64,000 nucleotides of DNA from Variovorax sp. Sphag1AA. GTDB taxonomy: Bacteria > Pseudomonadota > Gammaproteobacteria > Burkholderiales > Burkholderiaceae_C. The notes under the pieces were generated by a model. It was not told where the DNA came from, did no database searches, and saw only the letters and a list, made by a program, of their open reading frames with translations. Positions 26,927 through 36,634 of the stretch are shown in pieces. Location of the stretch: positions 186,001-250,000 of the forward strand of contig NZ_JACHYC010000004.1 of the NCBI RefSeq assembly GCF_014192575.1. Direction: 5' to 3'. How positions within the stretch are numbered: the first letter of the stretch is position 1; every line of letters begins with the position of its first letter. Both the position numbers and the translations under genes were made by a program.

Positions 26927-27886
26927 TCAGAGCCGGCCCGCGAGCGCCATCACGACTGTGAGCGTGACCAGCGCGAGCCCGGTCGAGACGACGACGCTCG
27001 CTGTCACCAGCTCTTCGGCGGTGCGGTAGCGCTGCGAGAACAGGAAGACGTTCGCGCCGATCGGCAAAGCGGCAGCGACCACCATGACGGTCAGCGGCAG
27101 GCCTCGCAACCCCAGCATCCAGCCGAGCGCAGCGACGAGAAGCGGATGCACGAGGTTCTTGATCAACGCCTGCACGAGCGCGCCACGCCAGTGCATGCCC
27201 ACCGGTGTCAGCGCCAGCGTGATGCCCACCATGACCAGGGCCACGGGGCTGAACGCGCCGCCTAGCAAGCCGATCGTCGTGTCGATAGCCTCCGGCATCC
27301 GCAGGCCTGATTGCCCGAACAGCAGACCAGCCAGGATCGGCAGCGGCACCGGGTGGATGATCGCGTTGAAGAGCGCGCGCCCGACGACACGCATCATCGG
27401 CTTGCGCGCCTCGCCGCTGCTCGCGGCCTGTTCGTGCGCCACGGCGAGTTCGAGCACGACCGTCGCGCTGGTCAGCAGCACCAGCGAGTGCAATGAAATG
27501 AGCGTGAGCAGCACCACCGTCCCCTCCGGCCCATAGGCGAGGCCGACCAGCGCAATGCCGATCATCACGGTGTTGCTGTAGGTATTGGCCAGCGCGAGCA
27601 CCGCCGCCGTGCGGTTGAAGCCGCGCCAGAGCATCGTGCCCGCGAAGATGAGTCCCGCCGCGATGAAATACGCGGCCACTGGGCGAAGACTGAGTTGCTC
27701 CACCTGCACCGTGCTCATCGAGCGAAACAGCAGTGCCGGCGCAAGCAGCAGGAAGATCAGGTTCGACAGGTCGCGCACCGCACCACCGCCGACCCAGCCC
27801 CGTCGCCCCGCCACGAAACCGACAGCAATGAGCAGGACGACTGGAAGCAGGGAGGAAAGGACGGTCGCATTCACCGCGGCGAGCAT
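26927..27886 (-). CDS. AEC-family transporter (auxin efflux carrier-like permease)
   Basis: This 319-aa inner-membrane protein has ten hydrophobic helices in two halves separated by a charged cytosolic loop (about residues 165-185). LPIGANVFLFSQRYRTAEELVTASVVVST near the C-terminus is the family hallmark. Bacterial members move malate, malonate or other carboxylates; the substrate here is unknown. It follows the acylphosphatase gene by 31 nt on the same strand. Confidence 0.88.
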   Translation of the reverse strand: MLAAVNATVLSSLLPVVLLIAVGFVAGRRGWVGGGAVRDLSNLIFLLLAPALLFRSMSTVQVEQLSLRPVAAYFIAAGLIFAGTMLWRGFNRTAAVLALANTYSNTVMIGIALVGLAYGPEGTVVLLTLISLHSLVLLTSATVVLELAVAHEQAASSGEARKPMMRVVGRALFNAIIHPVPLPILAGLLFGQSGLRMPEAIDTTIGLLGGAFSPVALVMVGITLALTPVGMHWRGALVQALIKNLVHPLLVAALGWMLGLRGLPLTVMVVAAALPIGANVFLFSQRYRTAEELVTASVVVSTGLALVTLTVVMALAGRL

Positions 27887-27917
27887 ACCCGCGCACGCAA
27901 CGCGGAAGCCGCGCCGC

Positions 27918-28226
27918 TCACGCCGTGGGATGGCGCTCGAAATTTGCGAACCGGTCGAACGGCCGCGGCACTTCCTTCACTTCGAGCGACGACACCCGTG
28001 CGCCCGGCACTCCCGTGCGCAGCCAGTCGCACATGTGCGCGATCTGGTTGGGCGAGCCCTGCAGCACCGCTTCGACCGAGCCGTCCAGCCGGTTGCGGAC
28101 CCACCCGGTGATGCCGAGCCCGCGGGCATGACGGACGCAGGCCTGGCGATAGCCCACGCCCTGCACCCTGCCGACGACCCGGATCAAGCGGCAGTCGATC
28201 GCCGCAGTGTTGTCGCCTCCTTCCAT
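27918..28226 (-). CDS. Acylphosphatase
   Basis: This 102-aa small enzyme hydrolyses carboxyl-phosphate bonds such as acetyl or carbamoyl phosphate. The catalytic pair is R27 in GRVQGVGYR and N45 in GWVRNRLDGSVEAVLQG; both family signatures are intact. GAGGAG precedes the ATG at 28224-28226. It stands between the TonB-receptor terminator and the AEC gene. Confidence 0.92.
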   Translation of the reverse strand: MEGGDNTAAIDCRLIRVVGRVQGVGYRQACVRHARGLGITGWVRNRLDGSVEAVLQGSPNQIAHMCDWLRTGVPGARVSSLEVKEVPRPFDRFANFERHPTA

Positions 28227-28269
28227 CGCCGTGGCTCCTCTTCTCGGATGAAGGGAGAGCATCGTCGAA

Positions 28270-28309
28270 CAGGCCCGCCGAGCCAAGTTTCAATTGGTGA
28301 GCGGGCCTG
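28270..28309. terminator. Hairpin, likely terminator after the TonB receptor
   Basis: CAGGCCCGC (28270-28278) and GCGGGCCTG (28301-28309) form a perfect 9-bp stem, with CCAA/TTGG pairing inside the loop. It starts 21 nt past the receptor stop. No strong T-run follows, so termination may be Rho-assisted or the hairpin may protect the mRNA 3' end. Confidence 0.5.
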
Positions 28310-28329
28310 CGGGAGCAGGACTCTGAAGG

Positions 28330-30408
28330 TCAGAAGGTCGCGCGCAGCCCCACCTTCGCTGACCGGCCCGGCAACGGCACGCCCGGGAAGGCGGTCGTGG
28401 TCAGGATCGAGGTCGCGCTGTAGGCCAGCTCATTGGTGATGTTGTCGATGCGCGCATACCAGGTGAGGTTCGCGCGCTGGACCTTCATCTTGTAGGTGAG
28501 CGAGGCATTCCACAACGTATAGGCGTCGGTTTCACGATCGCCTTGCGGCACGCGATGCTGCGCGGCGTAGTAGTCGAAGCCTAAGCGTGCGGTCCACGGG
28601 CCATTGCCATAAGCCAACGTTGCACCTGCGCGCGCCGGTGAGATGCGGGGGATAGGCTGATCGGTGTCAGTGTTGGTCGCACGCACCAAGTCGCCGCGCC
28701 ATTCGAGGTCGAGGGTGCCCCCGTCGCCCAGACGCGAGAAGCCATCCTTGCCGAGCAGGCGCAACGTGCCGCTGGCCTCGAGGCCGGTGAAGCGCGCACG
28801 AACGCCTGTGTACGCGTATTCGGGCAACGTGTTGTCTGAGTCGCTCGGATTCACCTCGCCGTCTTCGCCGCGCACATTGCCGGTCGCGTTGAGTCCGATG
28901 TAGTTGCTGAACCGCGTGACGTACGCGTTGACCTTCGCGTTGTTCGGCCCCGAACGCCACTGCGCGCCGAGGTCGAAGCCCGTCGACTTCTCCTTCTGCA
29001 AATCAGGATCGCCGATTTCCCAGGTGCCGGTCGCCACGTGCGGGCCGTTGGCGAACAACTCGTAGTCCTTGGGTGCACGCTCTGTGTAGGCGAGGTTCGA
29101 AGTCAACTGCCATTGCGGCGCAAGGTCGACCAAAGCGCCGAAGGCCGCGCTGTGCGGGCTGAAGTCGCGCTCGCCGCTGAAGAAGCGCGTGACTTCCGGA
29201 TCGTCTGAACCGAAGGACTTCACCTTCACCTGCTCGGTGCGCGCGCCAAAGCTCAGGCGGCCCCAAGAGGCGGCCAGTTCCTCATGCAGGAACAGCGCAT
29301 TGCTGCGCGTCCGGCTCGCAGGGACGAAAGCTTCCTCGCCCTCGGCGGAGAAATCACCGGACTCGTTGGTGAAACCGATCAGGCCCTCCACGTTGCCGAT
29401 CTTGCGGTGCCGCGCCTCGATGCGGAAGTCGTCGCTCTTTTTCGTGAACACCGTGCCGGGCACCGGGCCTTCGTATTCGGTGTGGCCGTAGTCGGTACGG
29501 CTCACTTTGGCGTGCACGCTGCTGAAGAACCCGCCCGGGCGCCACTCGCCTTCGAGCGCATAGCGGTCCGACTTCATGCCGATGGTCACGTTGTCTTCGG
29601 CAACCGTTCCGTAGGTGCTGCGATAGGTGCTGGCCGATGCGCCGATCCAGCCTTGATCGAAGAACAGCGTGCCGCCGAACGCACCGCCCTCGGCCTGGTT
29701 GGCCGAGTTGCAGATCTTGCGGGCGATGCCCGGCCTTTGCGTGTTGGCGCAAGGCAGATCGATCGGCACCGAGACATCGTCCGAGTCGCGGTGGAATGCA
29801 TCGACGTGCAGCGCGTAGCGGTTGTTGCCGCCTTCGAGCACCACGCCGCCCGCCTTCTCGCGGTTGCCGGTCGCATAGCCAAGATCCGCGCGACCGCCGA
29901 AGCCTGCGATCGGCTCCGTCGGAATGCGGTTGTCGAGCAGGTTCACGACGCCGCCCACCGCGCTGCCGCCGTATTGCAACGCCGACGGGCCGCGCAGGAC
30001 TTCGACCCGATCGGTCACCAGCATGTCGACCGGCACCGAATGGTCGTAGCTCAGCGACGACGCATCAGGCGCGGCGCCGCCGTTTTGCAGGATGCGGATG
30101 CGATCACCGTCCTGTCCGCGGATGATGGGGCGGCTGGCATTCGGGCCGAAGTAGGTGCTGCCGACACCCGGGAGGCCGTTCAGCGTCTCGCCAAGGGTGG
30201 ATTGGGAACGCATCAGCAGCGCGTCGTTCGCGAGCGATGTAGTGGGCGCGATCAGGTCGCTGGCACCGAGAGGATTGCCGGTGACGGTGATTTCACCGAG
30301 CGTGGAAGCGGGTTGGGTCTGGGTTTGGGTTTGAGCCCACGAAGCGGAGCACGCGAGCGAAAGAAGGACAGCAACGCCCACGGCATTGCGACGGAATGGA
30401 AATGGCAT
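28330..30408 (-). CDS. TonB-dependent outer-membrane receptor, possibly for zinc
   Basis: The 692-aa protein has a signal peptide (about 1-25, SWAQ), a TonB box EITVTG, a plug domain (about 45-160; RPIIRGQDGDRIRILQNG and VEVLRGPSALQYGGSAVGG) and a 22-strand-type barrel ending in the terminal Phe of LRATF. Its length and plug resemble ZnuD-like metal receptors more than siderophore receptors. The His-containing small protein just upstream fits metal handling, but I saw no Zur-like box. It follows msrA and the 128-aa gene on one strand. Confidence 0.85.
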   Translation of the reverse strand: MPFPFRRNAVGVAVLLSLACSASWAQTQTQTQPASTLGEITVTGNPLGASDLIAPTTSLANDALLMRSQSTLGETLNGLPGVGSTYFGPNASRPIIRGQDGDRIRILQNGGAAPDASSLSYDHSVPVDMLVTDRVEVLRGPSALQYGGSAVGGVVNLLDNRIPTEPIAGFGGRADLGYATGNREKAGGVVLEGGNNRYALHVDAFHRDSDDVSVPIDLPCANTQRPGIARKICNSANQAEGGAFGGTLFFDQGWIGASASTYRSTYGTVAEDNVTIGMKSDRYALEGEWRPGGFFSSVHAKVSRTDYGHTEYEGPVPGTVFTKKSDDFRIEARHRKIGNVEGLIGFTNESGDFSAEGEEAFVPASRTRSNALFLHEELAASWGRLSFGARTEQVKVKSFGSDDPEVTRFFSGERDFSPHSAAFGALVDLAPQWQLTSNLAYTERAPKDYELFANGPHVATGTWEIGDPDLQKEKSTGFDLGAQWRSGPNNAKVNAYVTRFSNYIGLNATGNVRGEDGEVNPSDSDNTLPEYAYTGVRARFTGLEASGTLRLLGKDGFSRLGDGGTLDLEWRGDLVRATNTDTDQPIPRISPARAGATLAYGNGPWTARLGFDYYAAQHRVPQGDRETDAYTLWNASLTYKMKVQRANLTWYARIDNITNELAYSATSILTTTAFPGVPLPGRSAKVGLRATF

Positions 30409-30483
30409 GTTGAAACACTCGTTGAATCGACAGACGCAGGCCGCCGCCCGCCATGCGGACGGCGACTGCAGACGGAGGGGGAT

Positions 30484-30870
30484 TCAGCGAGTGGAAGGCG
30501 GGCCGCGCGCGTCGAAGAGCGTGGCCCAGCGTGCCAGCGCCTCACCCTCGAGCCATGCGAAGGTGGCAGCCGGCAGCGTCACGGGGAGGATCACCAACGG
30601 CACGCTGAGGGCGGCCGACCCGTGGGAAAGCTGGTCATATAAGCGGCATTCGGCATCGGTGTGATCGCCGAAAAGCGCAAAGAGACCGTGCGGGGAGGAA
30701 TGGGACGAAGAAGGAGCAGAAGCGTCCACCTTCTCAGCCAGTTCAGGAAGGCCCGTCGCATGCGCGTGCAAGGTGCGGTGCACGAGACCCAGCGTCGCCG
30801 CGATCCACAACGCGAGCGCCAGCACGCAGACGAGCGTGCGGGTCGCGGTGGAACGGGACGTGGAATGCAT
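30484..30870 (-). CDS. Small exported protein with His/Cys residues
   Basis: This 128-aa hypothetical has an N-terminal hydrophobic segment (about 12-30) that may be a signal anchor. Candidate metal-binding residues are in VHRTLHAHA, SSHSSPHG and FGDHTDAECRLYDQLSHG. The ATG overlaps the msrA stop by one base (TGATG) and the receptor gene follows 75 nt later. I do not recognise a named domain. A periplasmic metal-binding role beside the receptor is inference. Confidence 0.7.
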   Translation of the reverse strand: MHSTSRSTATRTLVCVLALALWIAATLGLVHRTLHAHATGLPELAEKVDASAPSSSHSSPHGLFALFGDHTDAECRLYDQLSHGSAALSVPLVILPVTLPAATFAWLEGEALARWATLFDARGPPSTR

Positions 30871-31418
30871 CAGGACTTGAGGTACTTCGCGAAGGTCTTC
30901 TGGAACTTCTCGACCTTGGGACCGACAACGAAGGCGCAGTACCCCTGGTTCGGGTTGTTCAGGAAATAGTCCTGATGATAGGCCTCAGCCGCCGAGTAGT
31001 TGGCCAGCGGCTGCACTTCGGTCACGACGGGCGAGCGATAGGTCTTGCTGTCGGTGATCTCGCGGATCACCTCTTCGGCCACCTTCTTCTGCTCGTCGTT
31101 CGTGTAGTAGATGCCGCTGCGGTACTGCGTGCCGACGTCGTTGCCCTGCCGGTTGAGGGTGGTCGGGTCATGCACGACGAAGAAGATCTCAAGGATCTCG
31201 TGCAGCGAGATCTCGTCCGGGTCGAACACCAGCTTGACCACTTCCGCGTGGCCGGTGCGGCCGGTGCAGACCTGTTCATAGCTGGGGTTCAATGCCTGGC
31301 CGTTGCTGTAGCCGGATTCGACGTCGAGCACGCCGCGGACGCGGTCGAACACTGCCTCGGTGCACCAGAAGCAGCCGCCGCCAAGGACGATGGTTTCGGT
31401 TTGAGTTGATTGGGTCAT
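30870..31418 (-). CDS. msrA: Peptide-methionine (S)-S-oxide reductase
   Basis: This 182-aa repair enzyme reduces Met-S-sulfoxide in proteins. The catalytic motif GGGCFWC has C16 as nucleophile, and GYSNG, TGHAEVVKLVFDP and the C-terminal HQDYFLNNPNQGYC match MsrA; C19 or the late Cys can act in recycling. No signal peptide is seen, so it is cytosolic. It is translationally coupled to the downstream small exported protein, which is unusual company. Confidence 0.95.
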   Translation of the reverse strand: MTQSTQTETIVLGGGCFWCTEAVFDRVRGVLDVESGYSNGQALNPSYEQVCTGRTGHAEVVKLVFDPDEISLHEILEIFFVVHDPTTLNRQGNDVGTQYRSGIYYTNDEQKKVAEEVIREITDSKTYRSPVVTEVQPLANYSAAEAYHQDYFLNNPNQGYCAFVVGPKVEKFQKTFAKYLKS

Positions 31419-31450
31419 GAGGTACTCCGAGAACCCAACATTGTGGCGGC

Positions 31451-31479
31451 TTGACGCGAACCAAGGCCCTCACTACATT
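31451..31479 (+). promoter_or_regulatory. Sigma-70-like promoter of the tetR/RND operon
   Basis: TTGACG (31451-31456) and TACATT (31474-31479) are separated by 17 nt. The following ACTAACCCGCCAGT contains an imperfect ACT...AGT inverted repeat where a TetR protein could bind to repress itself and the pump. Confidence 0.45.
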
Positions 31480-31504
31480 ACTAACCCGCCAGTCATTAAG
31501 CCCC

Positions 31505-32179
31505 ATGCCCGCCCCCCGATTCCTCAGCGACAAGATGTGCCCCGTACGCGCCAAGCGCGAACGTCGCAAGGAAGCCCGTCCCGGCGAACTGCTCGAGGCG
31601 GCGCTCGATCTCTTCGTCGAGAAAGGCTTCGCCGCCACCCGATCCGAGGAAGTCGCAGCCCGGGCCGGCGTCTCCAAGGGCACCCTCTTCCTGTACTTCC
31701 CGAGCAAGGAAGAGCTGTTCAAGGCGGTGGTCGTCGAGAACCTCGCTGGCCGGTTCACCGAATGGAATCGCGAGTTCGACGAATTCGAGGGCTCCACCAT
31801 CGACATGCTGCGCTACTGCATGCGCATCTGGTGGGAGCGCGTCGGATCGACCAAGGCATCCGGCCTCACAAAGCTCATGCTGAGCGAAGGCCGCAATTTC
31901 CCCGAACTGGCGGAGTTCTACCGCCGCGAAGTGGTCAAGCCTGGGCACACGCTGCTCCGGCGAATCATCCGGCGCGGCGTCGACAGTGGCGAATTCGCGC
32001 CGATCGACGTCGACAACGCTATCTATGCCGTCATCTCACCCATGATCTTTCTGATGCTGTGGAAGCACTCCGCGCCAATTTGCGTCGACGGAGAATCCGA
32101 CATCGACCCCGAAAAATACCTCGCGATCCAGACCGAAATCGTGCTCAATGGGCTCTGCAAGCCCAAGGCGGCGTCATGA
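31505..32179 (+). CDS. TetR-family transcriptional regulator
   Basis: This 224-aa repressor has an N-terminal HTH (LLEAALDLFVEKGFAATRSEEVAARAGVSKGTLFLYF is the complete TetR signature) and a helical ligand domain. I use the ATG at 31505; a later ATG at 31535 also precedes the HTH, and the TTG at 31451 is part of the promoter. Its stop overlaps the adaptor-protein start (ATGA). It most likely represses the RND operon and responds to a pump substrate. Confidence 0.9.
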   Translation: MPAPRFLSDKMCPVRAKRERRKEARPGELLEAALDLFVEKGFAATRSEEVAARAGVSKGTLFLYFPSKEELFKAVVVENLAGRFTEWNREFDEFEGSTIDMLRYCMRIWWERVGSTKASGLTKLMLSEGRNFPELAEFYRREVVKPGHTLLRRIIRRGVDSGEFAPIDVDNAIYAVISPMIFLMLWKHSAPICVDGESDIDPEKYLAIQTEIVLNGLCKPKAAS

Positions 32180-33363
32180 AGCGCTCCATCAAGTGGGTCG
32201 TCGTGGCCCTCATCCTCGTCCTCGTGGTCGGCGGGGTGCTGCGTGCCATCGGTGCACGCAGGGCGCACCAGGCGGCGGCCGCGGCCAGCGCGAAGCCGGC
32301 CGAAACCATGATCGAGCTGACAGCAGCGGACGTGGTCCGCGCGAAGCGGCGCGAACTGGCCGAAACGCTCCCCATCTCGGGCACGCTGAGGGCAGTCGAT
32401 TCGGCTCAGCTCAAGGCCCGCGTGGCCGGTGAACTGATCGGCCTCACAGTACGCGAAGGCGACACGGTCAAGGCAGGACAGGTCATCGCGCGCATCGATC
32501 CGATCGAATTCCATTCGCGCATGCGGCAGGCGCAAGAGCAGGCCGATTCGGCTCGCGCGCAAGCGGAGGTCGCACAGCGCAACTACGACAACAACCGCGC
32601 GTTGGTGGATCAAGGCTTCATCTCGCGCACGGCGCTCGACACCTCGCAGTCGAACCTCAATGCCGCGCTGGCGACGCATCGCGCAGCATTGGCGGCAGTG
32701 GACGTGATGCGCAAGTCGCTCGACGACACGGTGCTCAAGAGCCCCATCAACGGACAGGTCTCGCAGCGCTTCGCGCAACCCGGCGAACGCGTGGGCATCG
32801 ACGCCAAGGTGATCGAAGTCGTGGACCTCAGCCGCATCGAGGTCGAAGCCACGCTGGCCGCCGCCGACTCGGTGGCGGTGCGCGTCGGCCAGCGCGCAAC
32901 GCTGCAGATCGAAGGCGGCGGCGCCATCGACCCTAGGAGCGGCGAACGCAGCGTCGGCGCAACCGTCGTGCGCGTGAACCCTTCCGCCCAGGCCGGAAGC
33001 CGCAGCGTGCTCGTCTATCTCGAACTCGATCGCAGCACCGGCTTCCGCCAGGGCCTGTTCGCGCAGGGCTCGATCGACGTGGGCCGCACCGAAACGCTCT
33101 CCCTGCCCCTGACCGCCGTGCGCACCGACAAGCCGGCGCCCTACGTGCAACTCGTCACCGAGGGACGCATCGTCCACCGCCAGGTCGAAACCGGGCTGCG
33201 CGGGCAGCACAACGGCCAGATCATGGTCGCGGTGCGCGGCATCGATGAAGGCGCTGTCGTGGTGGCGGGCAGCGTCGGCACGCTGCGTGACGGCACCGCA
33301 GTGCGCCTTGCGCCAGTCGCGGCCACCGGCGGCGCGCCGGCAGCGGCCCGTTCCGCACCCTGA
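32176..33363 (+). CDS. RND efflux periplasmic adaptor (membrane fusion protein)
   Basis: This 395-aa protein has an N-terminal membrane anchor (about residues 7-25). It has split lipoyl/barrel-sandwich halves (VAGELIGLTVREGDTVKAGQVIARID and LKSPINGQVSQRFAQPGERV), an intervening coiled coil (about 115-180) and beta-barrel and proximal domains after residue 220. It bridges the RND permease and a TolC-type channel. It overlaps tetR by 4 nt, and the permease gene follows 21 nt later. Confidence 0.92.
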   Translation: MKRSIKWVVVALILVLVVGGVLRAIGARRAHQAAAAASAKPAETMIELTAADVVRAKRRELAETLPISGTLRAVDSAQLKARVAGELIGLTVREGDTVKAGQVIARIDPIEFHSRMRQAQEQADSARAQAEVAQRNYDNNRALVDQGFISRTALDTSQSNLNAALATHRAALAAVDVMRKSLDDTVLKSPINGQVSQRFAQPGERVGIDAKVIEVVDLSRIEVEATLAAADSVAVRVGQRATLQIEGGGAIDPRSGERSVGATVVRVNPSAQAGSRSVLVYLELDRSTGFRQGLFAQGSIDVGRTETLSLPLTAVRTDKPAPYVQLVTEGRIVHRQVETGLRGQHNGQIMVAVRGIDEGAVVVAGSVGTLRDGTAVRLAPVAATGGAPAAARSAP

Positions 33364-33384
33364 CGCCCTGAGCTAGGCAGCGCC

Positions 33385-36300
33385 ATGTGGTTCACCCGCG
33401 TCAGTCTGAAAAACCCCGTCTTCGCGACGATGCTCATGCTCGCGCTGGTCGTGCTGGGCGCTTTCTCGTATCAGCGCCTGCAGGTCGATCAGTTTCCGAA
33501 CATCGATTTCCCGGTGGTGGTGGTCATCACCGAATACCCCGGTGCCTCGCCTGAGATCGTCGAGAGCGAAGTGACCAAGAAGGTCGAGGAAGGCGTCAAC
33601 TCGATCGCCGGCATCAACGCCCTCACCTCGCGCAGCTACGAAGGCCAATCGGTCGTCATCATCGAATTCCAGCTCTACGTCGACGGGCGCAAGGCCGCCG
33701 ATGACGTGCGCGAGAAGGTCGCGTCGGTGCGGCCGCTCTTCCGCGACGAGGTGAAGGAGCCACGCGTGCTGCGCTTCGACCCGGCATCGCGCGCGGTGTG
33801 GTCGGTGGCTGTGCTGCCCGAAGGCGACAAGAACAAGCAGCCGAGCGCCGTCGAACTCACCAACTGGGCGGATCAGGTGCTCAAGAAGCGCCTAGAGAAC
33901 GTCCGCGGCGTCGGTTCGGTCACGCTGGTCGGAGGCACCAAGCGCGAGATCAACATCTATCTCAATCCGCAGGCGATGGAAGCCTTCGGCGTGAGCGCCA
34001 CGCAGGTGGTCGACGCAGTGCGCAACGAGAACCAGGCACTGCCGGTGGGCTCGGTGCGATCGCTGGAGCAGGACCGGGTGGTGCAGGTCGATGCGCGCAT
34101 GGAGCGCCCCGAAGACTTCGGCCGCATCATCATCACGCGCAAGGGTGGCGCACCGATCCGCGTGGACCAGGTCGCGACCGTGAAGGACGGCGCCCAGGAA
34201 CTCGACAGCCTCGCGCTCTACAACGGCGAGCGCACGCTGCTTCTGTCGGTGCAGAAAGCGCAGGACGAAAACACCATCCAGGTGGTCGACGGCCTGGTCA
34301 AGGCCATCGCCGAGATCCAGCCCCAACTGCCTGCGGGCGTGAAGCTGCAGCCGATTGCCGATGCGTCGCGCTCCATTCGCGTCGCGGTGGAGAACGTGCG
34401 GCAGACGCTGCTCGAAGGCGCGGTGCTCACCGTGCTCATCGTGTTCCTGTTCCTGAACTCGTGGCGCTCGACCGTCATTACCGGCCTCACGCTGCCGATC
34501 GCCCTGATCGGCACCTTCTGGTTCATGGCGATGTTCGGCTTCACGATCAACATGGTCACGCTGATGGCGTTGTCGCTGTGTGTGGGCCTCCTGATCGACG
34601 ACGCGATCGTGGTGCGGGAGAACATCGTGCGGCACGTGCAGATGGGCAAGTCGCCCTACGCGGCATCGCTCGACGGCACGCAGGAGATCGGCCTCGCGGT
34701 GCTCGCGACCACGCTGTCGATCGTCGCGGTGTTCCTGCCGATCGGCTTCATGGAAGGGATCATCGGCAAGTTCTTCCACGAGTTCGGCATCACGATCGTC
34801 GCTGCGGTGCTGATCTCGATGTTCGTGAGCTTCACGCTCGACCCGATGATGTCGAGCATCTGGCACGACCCATCCATCGACACACACGGCAAGCGCGGGC
34901 CGCCGGTCACCTTCTACGACAAGACCATCGGTCGCGTGACCGGGTTGTTCGACACGGCCACCGAGCGTCTGGCCGAGGCCTACCAGTCGATCCTGCGCTG
35001 GGCGCTCAAGCACAAGCTGGCGACCGTGTTCGCATCGATCGGCATCTTCGTCGGCAGCATCTTCATGGTGCCGCTGCTGGGCACCGAGTTCGTGCCGAAG
35101 GCGGACTATTCCGAGACCACGATCAGCTTCTACACGCCGGTCGGCTCCGCACTCGAAGTCACCGAAGCCAAGGCACGGCAGGTCGAAGCAGTGCTGCGCG
35201 AGATGCCCGAGGTGCGATACACGCTCACCACCATCAATACCGGCGATGCGCAGGGCAAGATGTACGCGAGCATCTACGTGCGGCTCGTCGATCGACGCGC
35301 GCGCACGCGCAGCGTCGACCAGATGTCGACCGTGCTGCGCGAGCGGCTGCGTTCGATCCCGGGCATCACTGTCACGCACGTGGGCCTGCGCGACTCGGTC
35401 GGCGGCAACAAGCAGATCGAGTTCTCGCTGCAAGGCGCCGACCTGAATGAACTCGACCGCCTGACGCAGAAGGTGCTGGAGGCGATCCGCCCCATCCCCG
35501 GCCTCGTCGACCTCGACACCAGCCAGAAGCCGAACAAGCCGACGGTCAGCGTCGTGGTGCGACGCGATGCCGCCTCGGACCTGGGTCTCGGTGTGGCGCC
35601 GATCGCGGCCTCGCTGCGCACGCTCGTGGCCGGCACCACCGTCGGCAACTGGCGCGCACCGGACGACCAGACCTACGACGTCAACGTGCGCCTCGCGCCG
35701 GACGTGCGCAATTCACCCGAAGACCTCGCGCGCCTGCCCTTCATCAGCACCGCGATGGGTGCGAACGCCGACGGTTCGAGCCGCATCGTGCGCCTATCGC
35801 AGGTGGCGGACGTACGCGAATCCACCGGCCCGAACCAGATCAACCGTCGTGCGCTCTCGCGCGAAGTCGCGATCACCGCCAACGTCGACGGACGCTCGGC
35901 GGGCGAGGTGTCGGCCGACATCCGCAAGGCGCTCACCGGCATCGCCTTCCCGCCGGGCTACGGATGGCAGTTCAGCGGTTCGACCAAGAACATGCAGGAG
36001 TCCTTCGGCTATGCGGTTTCCGCGCTCGCGCTGGCGATCATCTTCATCTACATGATCCTGGCGAGCCAGTTCAAGAGCTTCCTGCAGCCGATGGCGCTCA
36101 TGACCTCGTTGCCGCTGACGCTCATTGGCGTCGTGCTGGCGCTGCTGGTCTTCGGCTCGACACTCTCGATGTTCTCGATCATTGGCATCGTGATGCTGAT
36201 GGGCCTCGTGACCAAGAACGCGATCCTGCTGGTGGATTTCGCGATCCGCGCGCGCGAGCCCGGGATCGATGACCAGGGCAACCCGGTGCCAGGGCTGCCG

Positions 36301-36615
36301 CGCTCTGAAGCCTTGCTGCTGGCCGCGCGCGTGCGGCTGCGCCCCATCCTCATGACCACGCTGGCGATGATCTTCGGCATGGTGCCGCTGGCCTTCGCGA
36401 TCAGCGAAGGCTCCGAGCAGCGCGCGCCGATGGGGCAGGCCGTGATCGGCGGCGTCATCACCTCGTCGCTGCTGACACTCGTCGTGGTGCCGGTCGTCTA
36501 TTGCTACATGGACGACCTCGCGAACTGGGCGCGCCGCAAGTGGCACCGGGAGCCCAAGGCAGCCCCCGTCATTGGGGCGTCGGAACCGGCCTCTAAAATT
36601 GAAGGTTTGTCCTGA
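33385..36615 (+). CDS. RND-family efflux permease (HAE1/AcrB-MdtBC type)
   Basis: This 1076-aa inner-membrane pump has the twelve-helix RND layout with two large periplasmic loops (about 35-335 and 560-870). [12 protein letters not shown] in TM4 provides the proton-relay Asp pair, and [14 protein letters not shown] in TM10 holds the Lys. The N-terminus [14 protein letters not shown] is typical of the HAE1 group exporting hydrophobic drugs, not the CzcA metal group. It works with the adaptor just upstream, and the TolC-type protein at 37826 is a natural outer-membrane partner. Confidence 0.94.
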   Translation: MWFTRVSLKNPVFATMLMLALVVLGAFSYQRLQVDQFPNIDFPVVVVITEYPGASPEIVESEVTKKVEEGVNSIAGINALTSRSYEGQSVVIIEFQLYVDGRKAADDVREKVASVRPLFRDEVKEPRVLRFDPASRAVWSVAVLPEGDKNKQPSAVELTNWADQVLKKRLENVRGVGSVTLVGGTKREINIYLNPQAMEAFGVSATQVVDAVRNENQALPVGSVRSLEQDRVVQVDARMERPEDFGRIIITRKGGAPIRVDQVATVKDGAQELDSLALYNGERTLLLSVQKAQDENTIQVVDGLVKAIAEIQPQLPAGVKLQPIADASRSIRVAVENVRQTLLEGAVLTVLIVFLFLNSWRSTVITGLTLPIALIGTFWFMAMFGFTINMVTLMALSLCVGLLIDDAIVVRENIVRHVQMGKSPYAASLDGTQEIGLAVLATTLSIVAVFLPIGFMEGIIGKFFHEFGITIVAAVLISMFVSFTLDPMMSSIWHDPSIDTHGKRGPPVTFYDKTIGRVTGLFDTATERLAEAYQSILRWALKHKLATVFASIGIFVGSIFMVPLLGTEFVPKADYSETTISFYTPVGSALEVTEAKARQVEAVLREMPEVRYTLTTINTGDAQGKMYASIYVRLVDRRARTRSVDQMSTVLRERLRSIPGITVTHVGLRDSVGGNKQIEFSLQGADLNELDRLTQKVLEAIRPIPGLVDLDTSQKPNKPTVSVVVRRDAASDLGLGVAPIAASLRTLVAGTTVGNWRAPDDQTYDVNVRLAPDVRNSPEDLARLPFISTAMGANADGSSRIVRLSQVADVRESTGPNQINRRALSREVAITANVDGRSAGEVSADIRKALTGIAFPPGYGWQFSGSTKNMQESFGYAVSALALAIIFIYMILASQFKSFLQPMALMTSLPLTLIGVVLALLVFGSTLSMFSIIGIVMLMGLVTKNAILLVDFAIRAREPGIDDQGNPVPGLPRSEALLLAARVRLRPILMTTLAMIFGMVPLAFAISEGSEQRAPMGQAVIGGVITSSLLTLVVVPVVYCYMDDLANWARRKWHREPKAAPVIGASEPASKIEGLS

Positions 36616-36634
36616 GCCCCACTAGGAAAAGCAC

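Noticed and set aside
30409..30483. Possible Zur box before the TonB receptor
   Set aside because: No GTTATA-like dyad or other AT-rich palindrome is visible in this gap.
33892..35433. Long minus-strand open frame inside the RND pump gene
   Set aside because: Same low-complexity antisense pattern, and the pump reads intact on the plus strand.
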